Shown here: positions 12,084 to 28,662 of the stretch, in pieces | Layout of the letters: each line of letters starts with the position of its first letter | Position numbering within the stretch: the first letter of the stretch is position 1 | Assembly (NCBI GenBank): GCA_022316685.1 | Contig: JAKJHU010000038.1 | Location: forward strand, 1,102,384-1,166,383 | From: Progne subis subis | Lineage: Eukaryota > Chordata > Aves > Passeriformes > Hirundinidae | DNA: 64,000 nucleotides | Reading direction: 5' to 3' | The notes under the pieces: model-generated | What the model was told of the DNA's origin: nothing | The model's input: only the letters and a program-made list of their open reading frames with translations | Databases searched by the model: none | Position numbers and translations under genes: made by a program

Positions 12084-13001
12084 CTGCAAAAAAGAGGAAT
12101 CAGTCTTGAAGTTCAAATTATCAAAATCTTGTATTACAGTTATTTGGAGTTCACAAGTAATCATCCTTTCTAAAACAAAATTTAATAATATTTCTCACTT
12201 TGGGATAAATTACTCAAGATTCATCAGTGCAAATGATTACTTCTATTTAGCTCTTCCAAACTGCCATTTTGCAGCCACTTTTCTCAGTTTACTGTCATGA
12301 AGAACTGAAATGGCTTAAGCAGAAGCTGAGAAATATCATGTGCTAAAAGGGCTGAAGTGAAGGAGCCAGGGCTTTTATGGTTTTTGCATTGGCTTTCCAG
12401 ACAGTCCTTTGGTAAATGTCAGTCAAACAACCCCATGATGCACAATACACAAAGGGAGTGCTTGACAGGACATTAAAATCATTTTGACACATCATATGCC
12501 AGAGATAAATCACTGATGTGTCTTGTTTAGCCTTTTAACTGAATAAAAAGGTATTAAGTACTCAATGCCATGATTTTATATGAAAGAGAGGTTCCACACC
12601 CCCTAAAAAGCCCTAAACCTTTTTTTCAGTCAATTGCCATCCAGGTGGCACACGGTGGGATAAAACCTTTGAAATCATTTTGTCCAGTCCAGGGTCGGGT
12701 CATTGGGCACTTCCACATTCCCTAATCGAGGACCCAGGAATGCCCTCCTGGCTGCTGTCAGTTCCCAGCTCCCACTATTCTCTGGACACTGGAGAATGTG
12801 GCTGTTCTACAAAGGTAACTCAAATCCTTAATTTACTCCTGGTCATTTTCAAGCCCTTCTGGGACACAAGTTTCACCAAACAAACAGCAGTAAAATCTTC
12901 ACCCAGTTGTTCTGATCCAGCTTTCCCTCCCACCACGCCCACTGTAATTTGTTAGAGAGCTCCAGCATGTGACTCCAGTCACATTAACACAAAATACTCA
13001 C

Positions 13002-13046
13002 CACATCTTCTTCGGTCCATGCACAAATATCAAAGGAGGGCAGCAA
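13002..13046 (-). CDS. MAP3K20: MAP3K20 alpha exon, linker/start of SAM domain (approx. residues 330-344)
   Basis: This 45-bp exon (15 codons, phase 0/0) encodes LLPSFDICAWTEEDV, corresponding to human LLPSFEIGAWTEDDV. It begins the sterile alpha motif (SAM) domain specific to alpha. The acceptor is ctctcacgcag|TTGCTG and the donor GATGTG|gtgagt. It joins directly to the shared coiled-coil exon at 23754, skipping the beta exon (a 10.7-kb intron). Confidence 0.95.
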
Positions 13047-14504
13047 CTGCGTGAGAGATAGGAATTGAAAAGAAAACCATCTGACCATTTTTCTCCCCTC
13101 CACCCAAATTTTATTCTGGTGGCTGATACTATTCTGTTCCTCTTTCCCTGCAAAGTGCAGGACTTAGGCTGCAACTCATATTGATGTACTAAACCACTGG
13201 ATTCACACTGATTGTGGGCTGGCTCCAAAAACGTGTTGGCAGTGTTAAATCGATCCTGTCCCTCTGCAGATAAAATTACCAGCAGATCTCCAACAAAAAC
13301 AACTTAGGAAGCAAAAGTAAACCATCTGATGGCAAGGCACTCTACCTGCCTCTCCTCTTGGTTCTGACACTAGAGGAAGGCTTTTACTATGATTTCTGCA
13401 ATGAAAATAATGCTGGGATTATGGCTCCCTCCCAAATGATGGATATTTTCAGCCAAAGGAAGGAAAACTTTCACTGGACAGCAGCGCAAACAGCATTTGG
13501 AGTCTGGCCGCTGCAGACTGTCTTCCCATCCATGTACAGACAAGTCTCTCTTGGTCTCTGCCACGGCTTTGTAACTACTCCCGTAGGGCTGGGGGAGTGC
13601 AGCACTTCCCAGCCTCCTACACTTTGCTGGATGCAAGCTGGTGTTAGCTCTTGAAGCACTAGGAAACCATGGAGGAATGGCTGCATTAAACAAAATTCTG
13701 GGATGATTTGAAAACTGACAGAGGAGAAGATACCACTGTAATAGTGATGGCCATTTTACTCATTGAAGTATATGGTAAGGGTCACATTCTTAGCATTTTT
13801 CTCCAGATTAAAGGGTTAGCATCTGTTGTTGTAGATCTGCATTTGGACAGTCAGTGTCTCCCAGAAGCTCAGTATCATGATGTAGTTGCAAACTCTTTTG
13901 ATGTAGATTACAGTGATTCATCAGAGACTCAACTCAGTTAGCCCACGAGCCCCCAATGGCTTTGTCACCTGCTTCAGAGAGCGCTGCCACCCCCAGGTTC
14001 CCCACACCTCGCCCACAAGCCATGCATGTCCCCGGGGCAGGCCCTGACCCTGGCACCTGCAGCTGCACATAACAGCGACCCGCAGCCAGGGCACAACGCT
14101 GGGGGGCACAAACAGTGCTGGGGCAACACTTAAACACAAGGAAGGGCAAGTGGCAATTGTGGCAATTGTGAACACCCTCAGGAGGCCGTGAGCTGTCCCT
14201 TTTGTAGGTACTTAGAGTCAAACTGGCTGGTGCAGCAGCAGGAGCCTGGTATAATAATTTGTAGAACCGAAAAATTTACTGCAGAAGTGTAATAATGCAT
14301 TTTTAGATGTACAGTGGTTTTTTTCAGCTTTCTTCATGTTTAAATATAACCAGTGGCAGAATAGTTTTGTATTAATTTTTTTTTTAATGGGAGAATAAAG
14401 GAGAAATGTCACACAGTTAGTAATACAAAAAAATGACTTAAACCAGCAGAGAATAAGGAACCTCTTGGAACACCAGCGTTTTACACAGTGACACAAATGC
14501 ATAA
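13047..14504 (-). other. Alpha intron segment between the candidate beta poly(A) site and the first alpha exon
   Basis: Part of the 10.7-kb alpha intron. The stretch 13500-14200 is GC-richer with a few CpG and overlapping open frames on both strands, none recognisable. A 9-bp tandem repeat (TGGCAATTG twice) lies near 14152-14170. Confidence 0.7.
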
Positions 14505-14521
14505 AATTTACTGTCAAAATG

Positions 14522-14527
14522 TTTATT
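14522..14527 (-). terminator. Candidate distal poly(A) signal AATAAA for the beta transcript
   Basis: AATAAA on the minus strand in the context GCAATAAACA, with a GU-rich downstream element (rc of roughly 14450-14495). It is the best-formed cleavage/polyadenylation signal between the beta stop and the first alpha exon. Confidence 0.45.
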
Positions 14528-17500
14528 GCAAAATAGAAGTTTGGAACAAAAGAGAAGCAAGGGAAAAGTTCACACCAAAAGAAAATTTATGACACCAATC
14601 GAGGAAATTGAATACATATCTTTCTGTTTGTTTGCTTTGGTTTTACACTGGAAAATTTAATCCACAGTGTGAATAAAACAAGACATGGTATGTCAAGTGC
14701 AATAAAGAGGATAACTGACACTGCAAGATTTTACCACACAGAAGTGTAACATTGCATGTTCCACACAAATGATATATTCAGTTTACAGCACAAGAGTCTT
14801 GGCATAGGCATTGCGCTCAGCTTTGCTTTTTTAGAAGGGAAAATGAAGTTTTCTAACACTGTGAAAATATTTTCTATTCGAATTCCATCAGTTCAACCTA
14901 AAGTGTAAGTAGCATCAACTCCTACTATTCAGTACAAAACTTCTTCAGTAGTGCAAAAGCAAGAAATGCAGTGGACTATATCTGACTTTAAAAGGCATAT
15001 GAGTATTTAGCACACAATATAAAACGTCAAAAGAAAGTTGTTGGTTCTACAGTTTTAAAATTAAATCTTCACACATCAGAAATCTCTGTGCAGATTTTAC
15101 AGTGTACACTAAGTTGAAGCCTGGGGGAAAGGGGAAAGGTCTCTCCTCCAGATTCCTACCAGTGCATTTTAAGGGCTGTGAAAATTACTAAATGAACTTA
15201 CTTTTTCTACCTGAACATTCTACCTAGGACTGTAGTTAAAACCTCTGTCAAGTCAGAGGTCTTATTAAAAACCTGTAAAAGCTGCCTGATTACAGATAAA
15301 GGAAGTACAGCACTAAACACACACAATAACACTGCTCAATACTTAACAGCTATATGCACACTACAGACCTATTGCTACTGCTGAGAGCAATACCCATCAT
15401 TACTGCATCAGATATTTCACTTAGAATAAACACTTTAAAACCCAGAAGGAAAGGGAATCAACATATAAGAAAACCTCTGGAATGATAAGCAAATGACAAG
15501 CCATGAACATGACTGTGAGACAAGAGGCCACGCCAGACCTCACCTCCAGAAAGCCCTTCCCATCCAGAGGGGACAAGCTCCACGTCAGGGAGCACACAAT
15601 GGCTGGTGATGCAGCACACCTACACACCATACCTTAAGGCACTTGCTGCTCCAAGAAATTAGTGGTGTCATTGTCACAAAAGTTACTAGATCTAAAGTTT
15701 TCCTTCATTAAGGCCCATTTCCATTTTTTTTCACCACTGCTGAAGGAAAAGAAAGGGAGTTGGACATCCTGTCTTGGTCCCAGCTGACCTATGCATCTTT
15801 AAGCAAGCCAAAAGCCAATTTTAAGCAAGCCCATTCTTCTCTGAGGCCATTTACCCACTAAATTAACGTTTGCAGTACAGCAGCCTGGAAAAAACACGGA
15901 GTTCAGGCCTGATTCTTACCTTTCCCCTCCACCAAATGAAGTGATATTATTTTACTGCAAATACCTTCAGGCTTTATGGAAGACAGAGGAAACTGGGAAC
16001 CCAAAAGGCCTGGCAGGGCCTCGTGAGCAGAAAGGTGTACAAGGCACAGGAAAACTCTTGGTGGTTTGTTCTGGCTTTGGCCCAGAGCAGCCAGAGAAAT
16101 GTCTTCTGGGTTTGGTTATTGCTTTCATAGGCTGACACACTATGTGGCTGTGGACTGTTGTGGAGATTTGCATAACGTGGTAATGAGACAGGTAGATGAT
16201 GGACTGGGATACACTGCAGAGCAAAACCAGGTGTGGAAGATGAAATACTCTGACCTCCTTCTACCACCATACCTGCCCACCAGAGCCATTTTCAAAGCCT
16301 TTATCTAGTGAGAAGCATTTCAGAGGCAGAAAAAACACAGCTTGATTCTCACATACGATAACTGGCTTGTAAACTGGAGACACCTGGTGTGAAACTCATC
16401 ACAGGAAAGTAAAAATGCAATTAATACCACTGTTGGTTTTTTTTTTTGTAAGCACAGCCAATATCCTAAGTGTAACACTATCTCAACTGCATCAGAAGAG
16501 TTTGTCATGTTATCACCTTATCTACAATTCAGAGGTCACCTTTGCTACTTTAAATGCATGGGGAAGTTTTAGAAGAGCTTAAATTTTCCCCTAATGTAGT
16601 TTAATTTGCTTTGAGAAACAACATGAGGAAAAAAGGCAAAGGGGAAAAAATCCACCTTACTTCATTAAAAAATACTGAAGCAAATAGATAGTAGAAATTA
16701 CTACAAGCCCGTTACCACATTCTAATGATATTTGCTGATACAACCCTGGGTAAGCACAAAACCTTGAAGACAGACTTAAACCAGTGACATTGCAACTATG
16801 AAAAACCTGTGTCATACTACTTAAAAACTATTTTTATTTCTGTAAAGATTAAGGAGTGAATTTACAAATTCAGTTAAAACCCACACAAACATAAATGTGC
16901 ATGAAGTGCTCCACGATTGTCAAACACACAAAAAAAGTGCAAAATATCAATGCTAGGAACAGAACAGAATTTTTGGAGATTTTGAATTTGTAATGTACCG
17001 AACCAAATTTTGTTTTCAGTTTACAACCCTACACTGCTTAAGTGGTACAGTAATTTATGCACAATGATACACATCTTAAGACCTAAAGTGCACTTATTAC
17101 ATTACACAAATCCATCAAATTTTGCTGAGTGCAAAGTGGCAGTTACAAAAATAGTATCATTGCTGTGGATGCTAGCAGACATAGACTTACAAAAACAGTA
17201 CAAATCTACTTTGGAAAAGGCTATTTGTTCTTATTTGCATTTCATTGTTTGCCCTTCCAAGTCTCCTTTTCTCCCTAAAGTCAGGTAGCTTTGATGGACC
17301 TAAGAAGCCATCCCTATCTAAGCCAAAGGAATTTCTCCTTGGGATACTTTGAACATTTCCTGCATCATTTAAATGATAATTTCATCATGAGAAAAGCTTG
17401 CAGATACAAGAGGGTTAAGTTCAAGTGAATAGCTTTGGGAGTGTTTGGAAGAAGGCTGGATGACATCGTGCAGGAACTGGCCTCTCGGGCGGGTGTAATC

Positions 17501-19121
17501 CCTTGCAGGCCCGATGGAATAGGCCAGCTTGAAGCACAGCACCCGTGCCTCACAGGGGACCAGACCAGTGCTGATGCTTAAGGATAAAACAATTCTTTCT
17601 CACAACCCAAAGAGGTGCCCACTCTAGAAAAACTCCCTCAAAGAACTTTGTTCTGTTGAGTGAACAGGTAATGATTTCAGGCCTGCTGTTATCTAATGTA
17701 TCCATTTTTATCTAAGCTATCCACAAAACACCATAATATGTAGGTTAGAGCTGTGTAACAGGCAAGCCTATAATTAAAGAAGCCACTCAAAAATAGAAGT
17801 TTTATAAAAGAAACCCTTATAGTAATTGAGAATGGAATTTTGATGGCTTATTCCCTCTACTGCTGAACTACATAGTAACACTTTTCTTTTGAAATGCTGA
17901 TATTTTACAACATCTTCCTTTCTAACCTGCATCTGTGTTCGCACTGGTTTCCTCCCTCCTTCTGCACCACCACTAAAGGGGTCATCAGGAGAAACATCCT
18001 CACTGCTCTCAACATAAGTGCCTGGCAGGCAATTATTGCAGCAGACTGTTACACACTGAGTTTTATGGTAAGCTGTAACAGCAGTGACAATAACAATACT
18101 TTAAAAGTAATGTAGCTGCAAAAAGCAGTTATGCAGAGTCTAGTAACGATTCCTGACATTCCTGCCAGATTCTACTACAGAGAATTTCACATAAGCCACA
18201 GTAGCAGGGCCCAAGCTGAAATGTCACAGTGGCTTCTCTTTGTCCTGTGCTGAGGATGCCACACACCGTTTGGCAGATACAACAGAATCAAAATTTACAA
18301 ACACCGATTTTTGCTCTCAGGTGCAAGAATAAGTCCATCAAAGTTAATGAGGCTTTGTGGATTCACATCAACATAACCGAAAATTAGCTTCTAGATCACA
18401 ATATCTGATAATAGATGCAGAGGTCTGATTGCAGTTTACTTTGCTAGAGTGAATTATATACACATGCACATACACATGAGGGGGGAAAAAAAAAGAACAT
18501 TTATAGAAATCATCTACTCACAGGGATTACCTGGGTTCTGCTGCTATTCAGTTTTTAAACTATATATTTAACTAACCCCTCTCTTCCCCCCCAAGCTTCT
18601 CTCTTCCTAGAAACCTATTTGTGACTTCCCACAATGCTGCCTTGAAAAAGGCTTTGAATTAGAAACACAGCAAATCCCTTCAGTACAACAGCAAGAAAGA
18701 ATGGATGTGGAAAACAGCAAATCTGGAAGTAGAAGCATATGCATATGATTGACAATTAAAGGGGTAAGGGAAATGACAAAAAAACACAAAAGAAAAATTT
18801 GAAGTACATTAATGGCATTAACGGCATTGAAGATTCTCCCAGTGTTTCCAGATCTTAAATTTATCAAGCCACAGTTTCTGTAATCAGGCACTAGGAATTA
18901 TAGATATAATCATAAAATAATAATAATCTCAATTAGTTTGGAAATTTTCGTTCCAAATTTAATCAAAGCAGAAATAAGTCAGCGCAATTGAAACAAAAAC
19001 AACATATCTTTCTACATACAAATATGCTCAGCCTGGTAAATATCTTTTTTGTTCTTGTTTGGTTTTTTGTTCTTTTACAGGATTTAAACAGACCAAACTG
19101 ACAGGATTCTTGTTCTAAAAC

Positions 19122-19127
19122 TTTATT
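19122..19127 (-). terminator. Candidate proximal poly(A) signal AATAAA after the beta stop
   Basis: AATAAA on the minus strand, 47 nt after the beta TGA (context CCAATAAAGTTTT). The downstream sequence is A-rich rather than GU-rich, so it looks weaker than the site at 14522. Confidence 0.3.
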
Positions 19128-19173
19128 GGTTTGCTTTGCTAAAATGATTTCAGGGTTAATTCTACAACTTATT

Positions 19174-19542
19174 TCATTCGCTGCTATCATCTGTGTCATC
19201 AAAATCATCATCATCATCATCGTCATCTGACCAGTCGAATTCACTGAAACCCAAAGCCATGTTGATTTTCTTCCCTTTTCTCATAGAGGTGGTTTTAGAA
19301 GAATTCTTTTTGGCTTGCATGTTTATCTGCATTCCAGAATGCAGGACAGATCCTGCTTGGTTCAGAGAGAAGATATCCCCAAAGCCCGTCATCATCAAGG
19401 CCTTCAGACTTTGGTTCATGCCAGCTACCTCCCCGTTACTTGTTGCTGTGATCTGACATGACATCTCTGCACTGTTTGACTCCTCTGTTTTAGATTCAAA
19501 GTAAGACTCCTGAGACATTCTTGCAGCAAGAGGTAAGAAAAA
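19174..19542 (-). CDS. MAP3K20: MAP3K20 beta-isoform terminal coding exon (122 aa + TGA)
   Basis: This 369-bp coding part begins FFLPLAARMSQESYFESK and ends in an Asp-rich tail (DDTDDSSE), then TGA at 19176-19174. It matches the C-terminus specific to the short beta isoform, including the conserved stretches EESNSAEMSCQITATSNGE, GFGDIF and MHSGMQINMQAK (LHSGMQ here). The start follows the acceptor aaatag|TTTTTC, where human has LL for FF. With about 53 missing N-terminal residues the beta protein would be about 451 aa, against 455 in human from memory. The poly-Asp run is encoded by GAT/GAC repeats, a coding microsatellite. The beta tail is reported to target actin stress fibres. It replaces the whole SAM and ribosome-sensing half of alpha. 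Confidence 0.97.
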   Translation of the reverse strand, partial: FFLPLAARMSQESYFESKTEESNSAEMSCQITATSNGEVAGMNQSLKALMMTGFGDIFSLNQAGSVLHSGMQINMQAKKNSSKTTSMRKGKKINMALGFSEFDWSDDDDDDDDFDDTDDSSE

Positions 19543-23942
<4,400 letters not shown>

Positions 23943-26900
23943 TCATAATTCCCACTTGAATGTTAATTAAATGTGAAAGGCTGAAAAGTACAATACTAAC
24001 TCAAGCAGTTCATTTAATTACCAAATGCAAAGTCTTTCACAGCTTTAAGAACAAATGGTAACGTTTATATTTCAAAACAACCATAATACCTTCAGTTGAA
24101 GAAAAATAACATTTAAAAGACTAAAATACCATATAACGAAAAAACATTTTTTTTAAATGAAAACGCCTTCTTTTCCCCCAGCATCAAGAAACATGATCTG
24201 ATCCATAAAGAAACAGCATTAAGAACTGGTAATGGTACAAGCATTAGCAACACAACACAGGCAGTCCAAGAAGCACATCTGTCTGGGTTTATAACTTGAC
24301 TATAAATGCTGTTTGGACTTACACTCAAAATGCACAAAAGCATTTTATAGGGGAATGTTTTCCCCACTTACCTTCCTGTTTCTTTAGGTGAAGATACAAG
24401 AGCAAAAATACAAACTGTGATATCAACCAGCCCTGCAAATGGTTACAAATACATGCTTCTCAAGTTTGGAACAGTTGTGAAAAGGATTTGGTTTATTTTT
24501 CTCTCCTTCTCACCATACATGCAGAGTTATGAAAAGTAGGAAGTGCAGGAAATGAAGGCAGTATCATCTTTATTTGGTTTCACTGCATGTACCTCCCTTA
24601 ACAGAGTAGTTTCCTTTGACATACTTTCTGATGGACGGTGTATTTTAAACTCATGAACTGAACATGCTCTTGGAAAAGAGTTTAACAAGTTTTACACCAC
24701 TCAAATACACAGAAGGTGAACAACAATTCTGTCACCAGATTCAGACATATATTTTGCTTGTGAGGTACCCAAAGAAAAATCTCCAATTCATATCAAAGGT
24801 TGTACTTGCATTTAACATTTTGTGCCTGTTTGGGAGACTGTGCATTGCCTGCCACCTGTATCCTGACAGTTGTGAGAAGAGTCAGTCACATGTTTTGTTT
24901 TTGTCCTTGAAAAGGTGAGCTCCTAAGAAGACAAGAGATCCTAAAGAGAGCTCCAAAGATAGCTATTTGGACTCTGCAAGGCCAAATATCCTGCTCAAAC
25001 TTCCACATTATTTTTCTTGTGTTAACACACTGTGAACAAAATATGCTCCTTCTGATGTTTTCAAAAAGAAAGTAGAAGGACTAACAGAGTTAGCTGTCAT
25101 TTCTACTTGGGGTGGAGAAAGAGAATTACTTGTTTCTGTAACTCTCCTGTCCTGGCATGGAATGATTAAACTCTTCTCCACTAGAAGAGTTCAGCCTTTC
25201 AATGTGGGAAAATAGCATACCCAAAGAGTCTATTTAAGCAAATCAAATAATAGAAATATTCCAAATTTTGATAGAACATCTGTGTCAGAGAGTAATGCTT
25301 ACAAAGTACAGTGAAAGGATTCAGAGCTATAATAACCAGAAATTCCTACTGCAAACTTTACCACCATGCTTAATTCTCCTGCAGAAATCAGCCACCTGGG
25401 GGCAAAAGCGTTTATCACACTCGAGTCCTGCTGAGTGAGCTGTTCTATGTGGTGGTCAGAACAAATACCCCTCATAATTACCATGCTTCAGATTTCAAGA
25501 AAAAAATCTCTGTCATATTTAGGCATGCATTGGTTAAGGCTGATCCCTGTGCTGGGTAGAAAGTGGTCACACATCATAATAAAGAGACAACAAGGGAACA
25601 AACTAAAAGGCACTGGACTGAAGGTCAGAAAGTGACTCCTCCCCAGACACCCATATCCCTCATAAACTCCTTCTGTCAGGTGCAACACGTCCTACACTAC
25701 CTTCTGTGGAAACTGCAGAGCAATTTGAGGGCAGTTGCAAGCACTGCTTTTCTTATTTCTCTCTCATCATCACTGCTACTTACACACAACTCTATAATTT
25801 TTTAAATATGTAAATTACATTCTCTTTTAAAATAATATTATGCACTAGGGGAGTCCTGGTAACAATAGTTTTCTCTATGTCAAAAGTCTATTTTGTACTG
25901 TAATTATCTCTCTTCATTAGACAGAAACTTCTCTTATAATAAAAGGTCAATCTGCAAAAACAGTTGCATTCTGAAAAATAATTCCACTGCATAATGAAAC
26001 TGTGTAATTAAAGAGAAAGCTACTGTACATTGCCCAGTTAATGAGTCTTACTCCATAAATGAAGGAGTTTGAAACATTATATATGGTAGACCATGTGGAT
26101 TTGTTTGCTTCTGTAGTTATGCAGTGTGAGTTTACTGGTTTTTCTGTAATAATTTCATTCTGTGACACTGAAGAACAAATACTGCACTCTTAGAAACGAT
26201 AATGACAAACATTCACAGATTAAAAACAATGGCTGGCATTTGTTTATATGTCTTGAATTGCTACTAATACACTAATATAAGTATCACTAATAAACTATTT
26301 TAGACCTTGAAGCAGCCACTCGTGGGGAGAGGATGGAAGGAGATATGCAGTTAGTATATATGAGTAAATGCAGACAAATGTGATCTCTCACTGAATTGGA
26401 ACACCATTACTGCTACAGTAATTTTTTCTGACTGTAATACAAAGTGACTTGAGAAAGGGCTCCAAAAAGATCACAGAATATGAACTTAAACATAGTGCAG
26501 ACATATGCAACTCAGGCATAAGGCAGTGCCCCTATTTTATCAAAAATAAAAATGTGCCGAAACACACATGGAATAATTAGGAAAGAAGGCATTGAATCAC
26601 CTTAAGCAAATACAGAGTGAGCAGATCAAAATGTGATGTTTAGATAAAAATTAAGACCAGAAAATGTTGTAAATAAGACTGCATTATATAGACTACGTCA
26701 AAGTATAATTTGTTTTATCAACTCCAGCAGTCATGTATAGACTCAGCTCACTCTCAGTTTTCATATCAGTGATACTGAAGACTCCAGTTAGTTGCTGTTA
26801 CAGCTACAATTTTGGCATGTCTATACAAAAAGAACCTCAGTTTGCCTTTTTTTAAGAGTGGGGCAAAGTGCAATCCAGCTTGTCTGAGTTTTGATTTGCT

Positions 26901-28150
26901 TTGGTAAGTGCAGTATCCTTGTGAAAGTGCAGTATCTGGATCATTAATTCAGAGGTCCCTCAAAGGAACAAGCATAATTTTTGCTTTTCCCAAGCCCACC
27001 CTTTCTCCAGGGCTCTGATAGCCAGGCTTCATTAAAATTCCCTATTTTGTGGTAATACATCTCATTCTTTCCCTACTGCTGGTTCCACTATCTGTTTGTA
27101 AACCGCTATGGGATTAAAAAAAAAAAAAAAGCAAAGATTTTTCAATGCAGAAGTTAAAACACATTAAACTTTGATGCAATTCTTTTTAGTAACAAACTTA
27201 GTCTCTTTTAGTTTATCCTTTGGGAACACTTTATGCATCTTTCGTCTACTTCAGGTGGAAAATTTTTTGCACACATTCTGTTTATTTGGCTAAACATTCA
27301 AGAAAGCTTGCATACAGACATGGCTTTCACATCAGGGCAGGAAGCTGTTACCAGAATTTGGATAGGAGAGCAACCTCTCCAGCTTCCAAACAAGAGCCCA
27401 CATGATTTGTGCTCTTTCTGAACATTGTGTTTTCATTTCGGCTCAATTCAAAAATCATCTTTGCTTTCAGGCAAATCATGTCCCATCATGAATTTTTATT
27501 TTCTCACTCATATTTCTTTGTGTCTAAGTCATTTATTCTTCCAGAAAAAATGCCACATTTATTTTTAACACAAGTCTCCATGGTAAGAAGTTTTTTCATT
27601 ACTTGACAGTACCAAAGAGCTTTTTGTTGCTACATGGCTTTTCATTAACATCTTTTCAGACATTCCTCATCTGAGAAATTTAGGTGTATCAAAACAGAAT
27701 TTGCAAGAAATAATTGGGCCACTCGAGTCACACTTCAAGAAATAAACTCATTAAGTAAAACAATGTTTGTTACCAAATGTCAGCCAGTACGGCTTTTATT
27801 TTTGCTATATTGGCAAGGTTTAAGTAGTTATTCGTTTTTCCTAAAGGCATTTGAGTACTTGCTCCTATTTAAAATAAATATTTGTATTATATAGGGGTGT
27901 ATAAGAACCCCCTCACTAGGGTGTACTTCTTTCTGACCCTCCTTGTTCCTGCTGTCTGTCAAACCCACAGTACGATGCTCAGAGTCCGCATAAACAACGA
28001 TGGCCATGAAGTCTGGGTACTTTAAAATAGCGCCGTCAGTCCCACGCCCGGGCACAGGGCTCTGGGCAAGGGGGCACAGGCGCCCAGTGGGGCCTGCAGG
28101 AGCGCTGTCTGCAGGAGCCGGGCCCGCAGGAGCAGCTGGGGATCAGGCGG

Positions 28151-28530
28151 GCCGTGCCATGCCGGGCCGTGCAATGCCGTGCCGTGATGGACAGTGCCAT
28201 GCCGTGCCGGGCCGTGCCGGGCCGTCCCATGCCGGGCCGTGACGGACCATACCATGCCATGCCGTGCCGTGCCATGCCATGCCATGCCATGCCGTGCCGG
28301 GCCGAGCCGTGCAATGCTGTGCCGTGACGGACCGTGCCGTGCCATGCCATGCCGTGCCATGCCGGGCCGGGCCGTGACGGACCGTACCATGCCATGCCAT
28401 GCCGTGCCGTGCCGGGCCGAGCCGTGACGGACCGTGCCGTGCCATGCCATGCCGTGCCGTGCCGGGCCGAGCCGTGACGGACCGTGCCGTGCCATGCCAT
28501 GCCATGCCGTGCCATGCCATGCCGGGCCGG
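28151..28530. repeat. Pentanucleotide (GCCRT/GCCGG) minisatellite with 50-bp higher-order unit
   Basis: About 76 consecutive 5-bp units (mostly GCCGT, GCCAT, GCCGG, GCCGA) run in unbroken register. A GACGG-ACCGT cassette marks 50-bp higher-order units starting at 28326, 28376, 28426 and 28476, with an earlier GACGG at 28241 (85 bp, also in register). Because no unit makes a stop codon easily, all three minus frames stay open, which explains several long spurious ORFs. Confidence 0.95.
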
Positions 28531-28574
28531 GCGCTGCGGGGCGGCCCCGCGGGGGCAGCAGTGCGGCGCTGCCG

Positions 28575-28588
28575 CCAGCAGATGGCGC
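28575..28588 (+). promoter_or_regulatory. CTCF core motif
   Basis: CCAGCAGATGGCGC matches the core CTCF consensus CCASYAGRKGGCRS at all 14 positions. It lies in CpG-rich DNA between the minisatellite and the TATA-like element. Occupancy is not shown, and CpG methylation could block binding. Confidence 0.6.
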
Positions 28589-28654
28589 GCAGGCCCCGCC
28601 GCCCGGCCGAGCCGAGCCGAGCCGAGCCGGGGCCGGGGCGGGCCCGGCCCGGGC

Positions 28655-28662
28655 TATTTATA
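28655..28662. promoter_or_regulatory. TATA-like element, readable in both directions
   Basis: GGGCTATTTATACACC on the plus strand reads GTATAAATAGCCC on the minus strand. The minus reading, TATAAATA flanked by G/C, is a textbook TATA box. The plus reading is a weaker one that would place a start near 28690. The sequence is also one mismatch from the MEF2 consensus YTAWWWWTAR in either direction. Confidence 0.45.

Larger units (their letters stand above)
9540..13001 (-). other. Introns between the alpha SAM exons
   Basis: The introns are 12084-13001 (918 bp), 11935-12052 (118 bp), 10609-11794 (1186 bp, with a run of 20 T at 11695-11714) and 9540-10545 (1006 bp, the GC-AG intron). A one-mismatch CTCF-like sequence (CCAGTTGGTGGCAG) is at 10227-10240. 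Confidence 0.8.
14505..19173 (-). other. MAP3K20: Candidate long 3'UTR of the MAP3K20 beta transcript
   Basis: Everything below the beta stop codon down to about 14505 may be 3'UTR of the beta isoform. There are no convincing exons here and no second gene. On the minus strand AATAAA occurs at 19127-19122 (47 nt after the stop), 16838-16833 and 14527-14522. The last has the most complete context: TTTTGCAATAAACATTTTG followed within about 40 nt by a U/GU-rich stretch (TTTGTGTCACTGTGT). I believe the human beta mRNA also has a long 3'UTR, but this is from memory. If the first signal is used, most of this interval is ordinary intron of alpha. Confidence 0.4.

Noticed and set aside
14150..14175. 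9-bp tandem repeat TGGCAATTG as a regulatory array
   Set aside because: Only two copies; likely chance or a minor slippage event.
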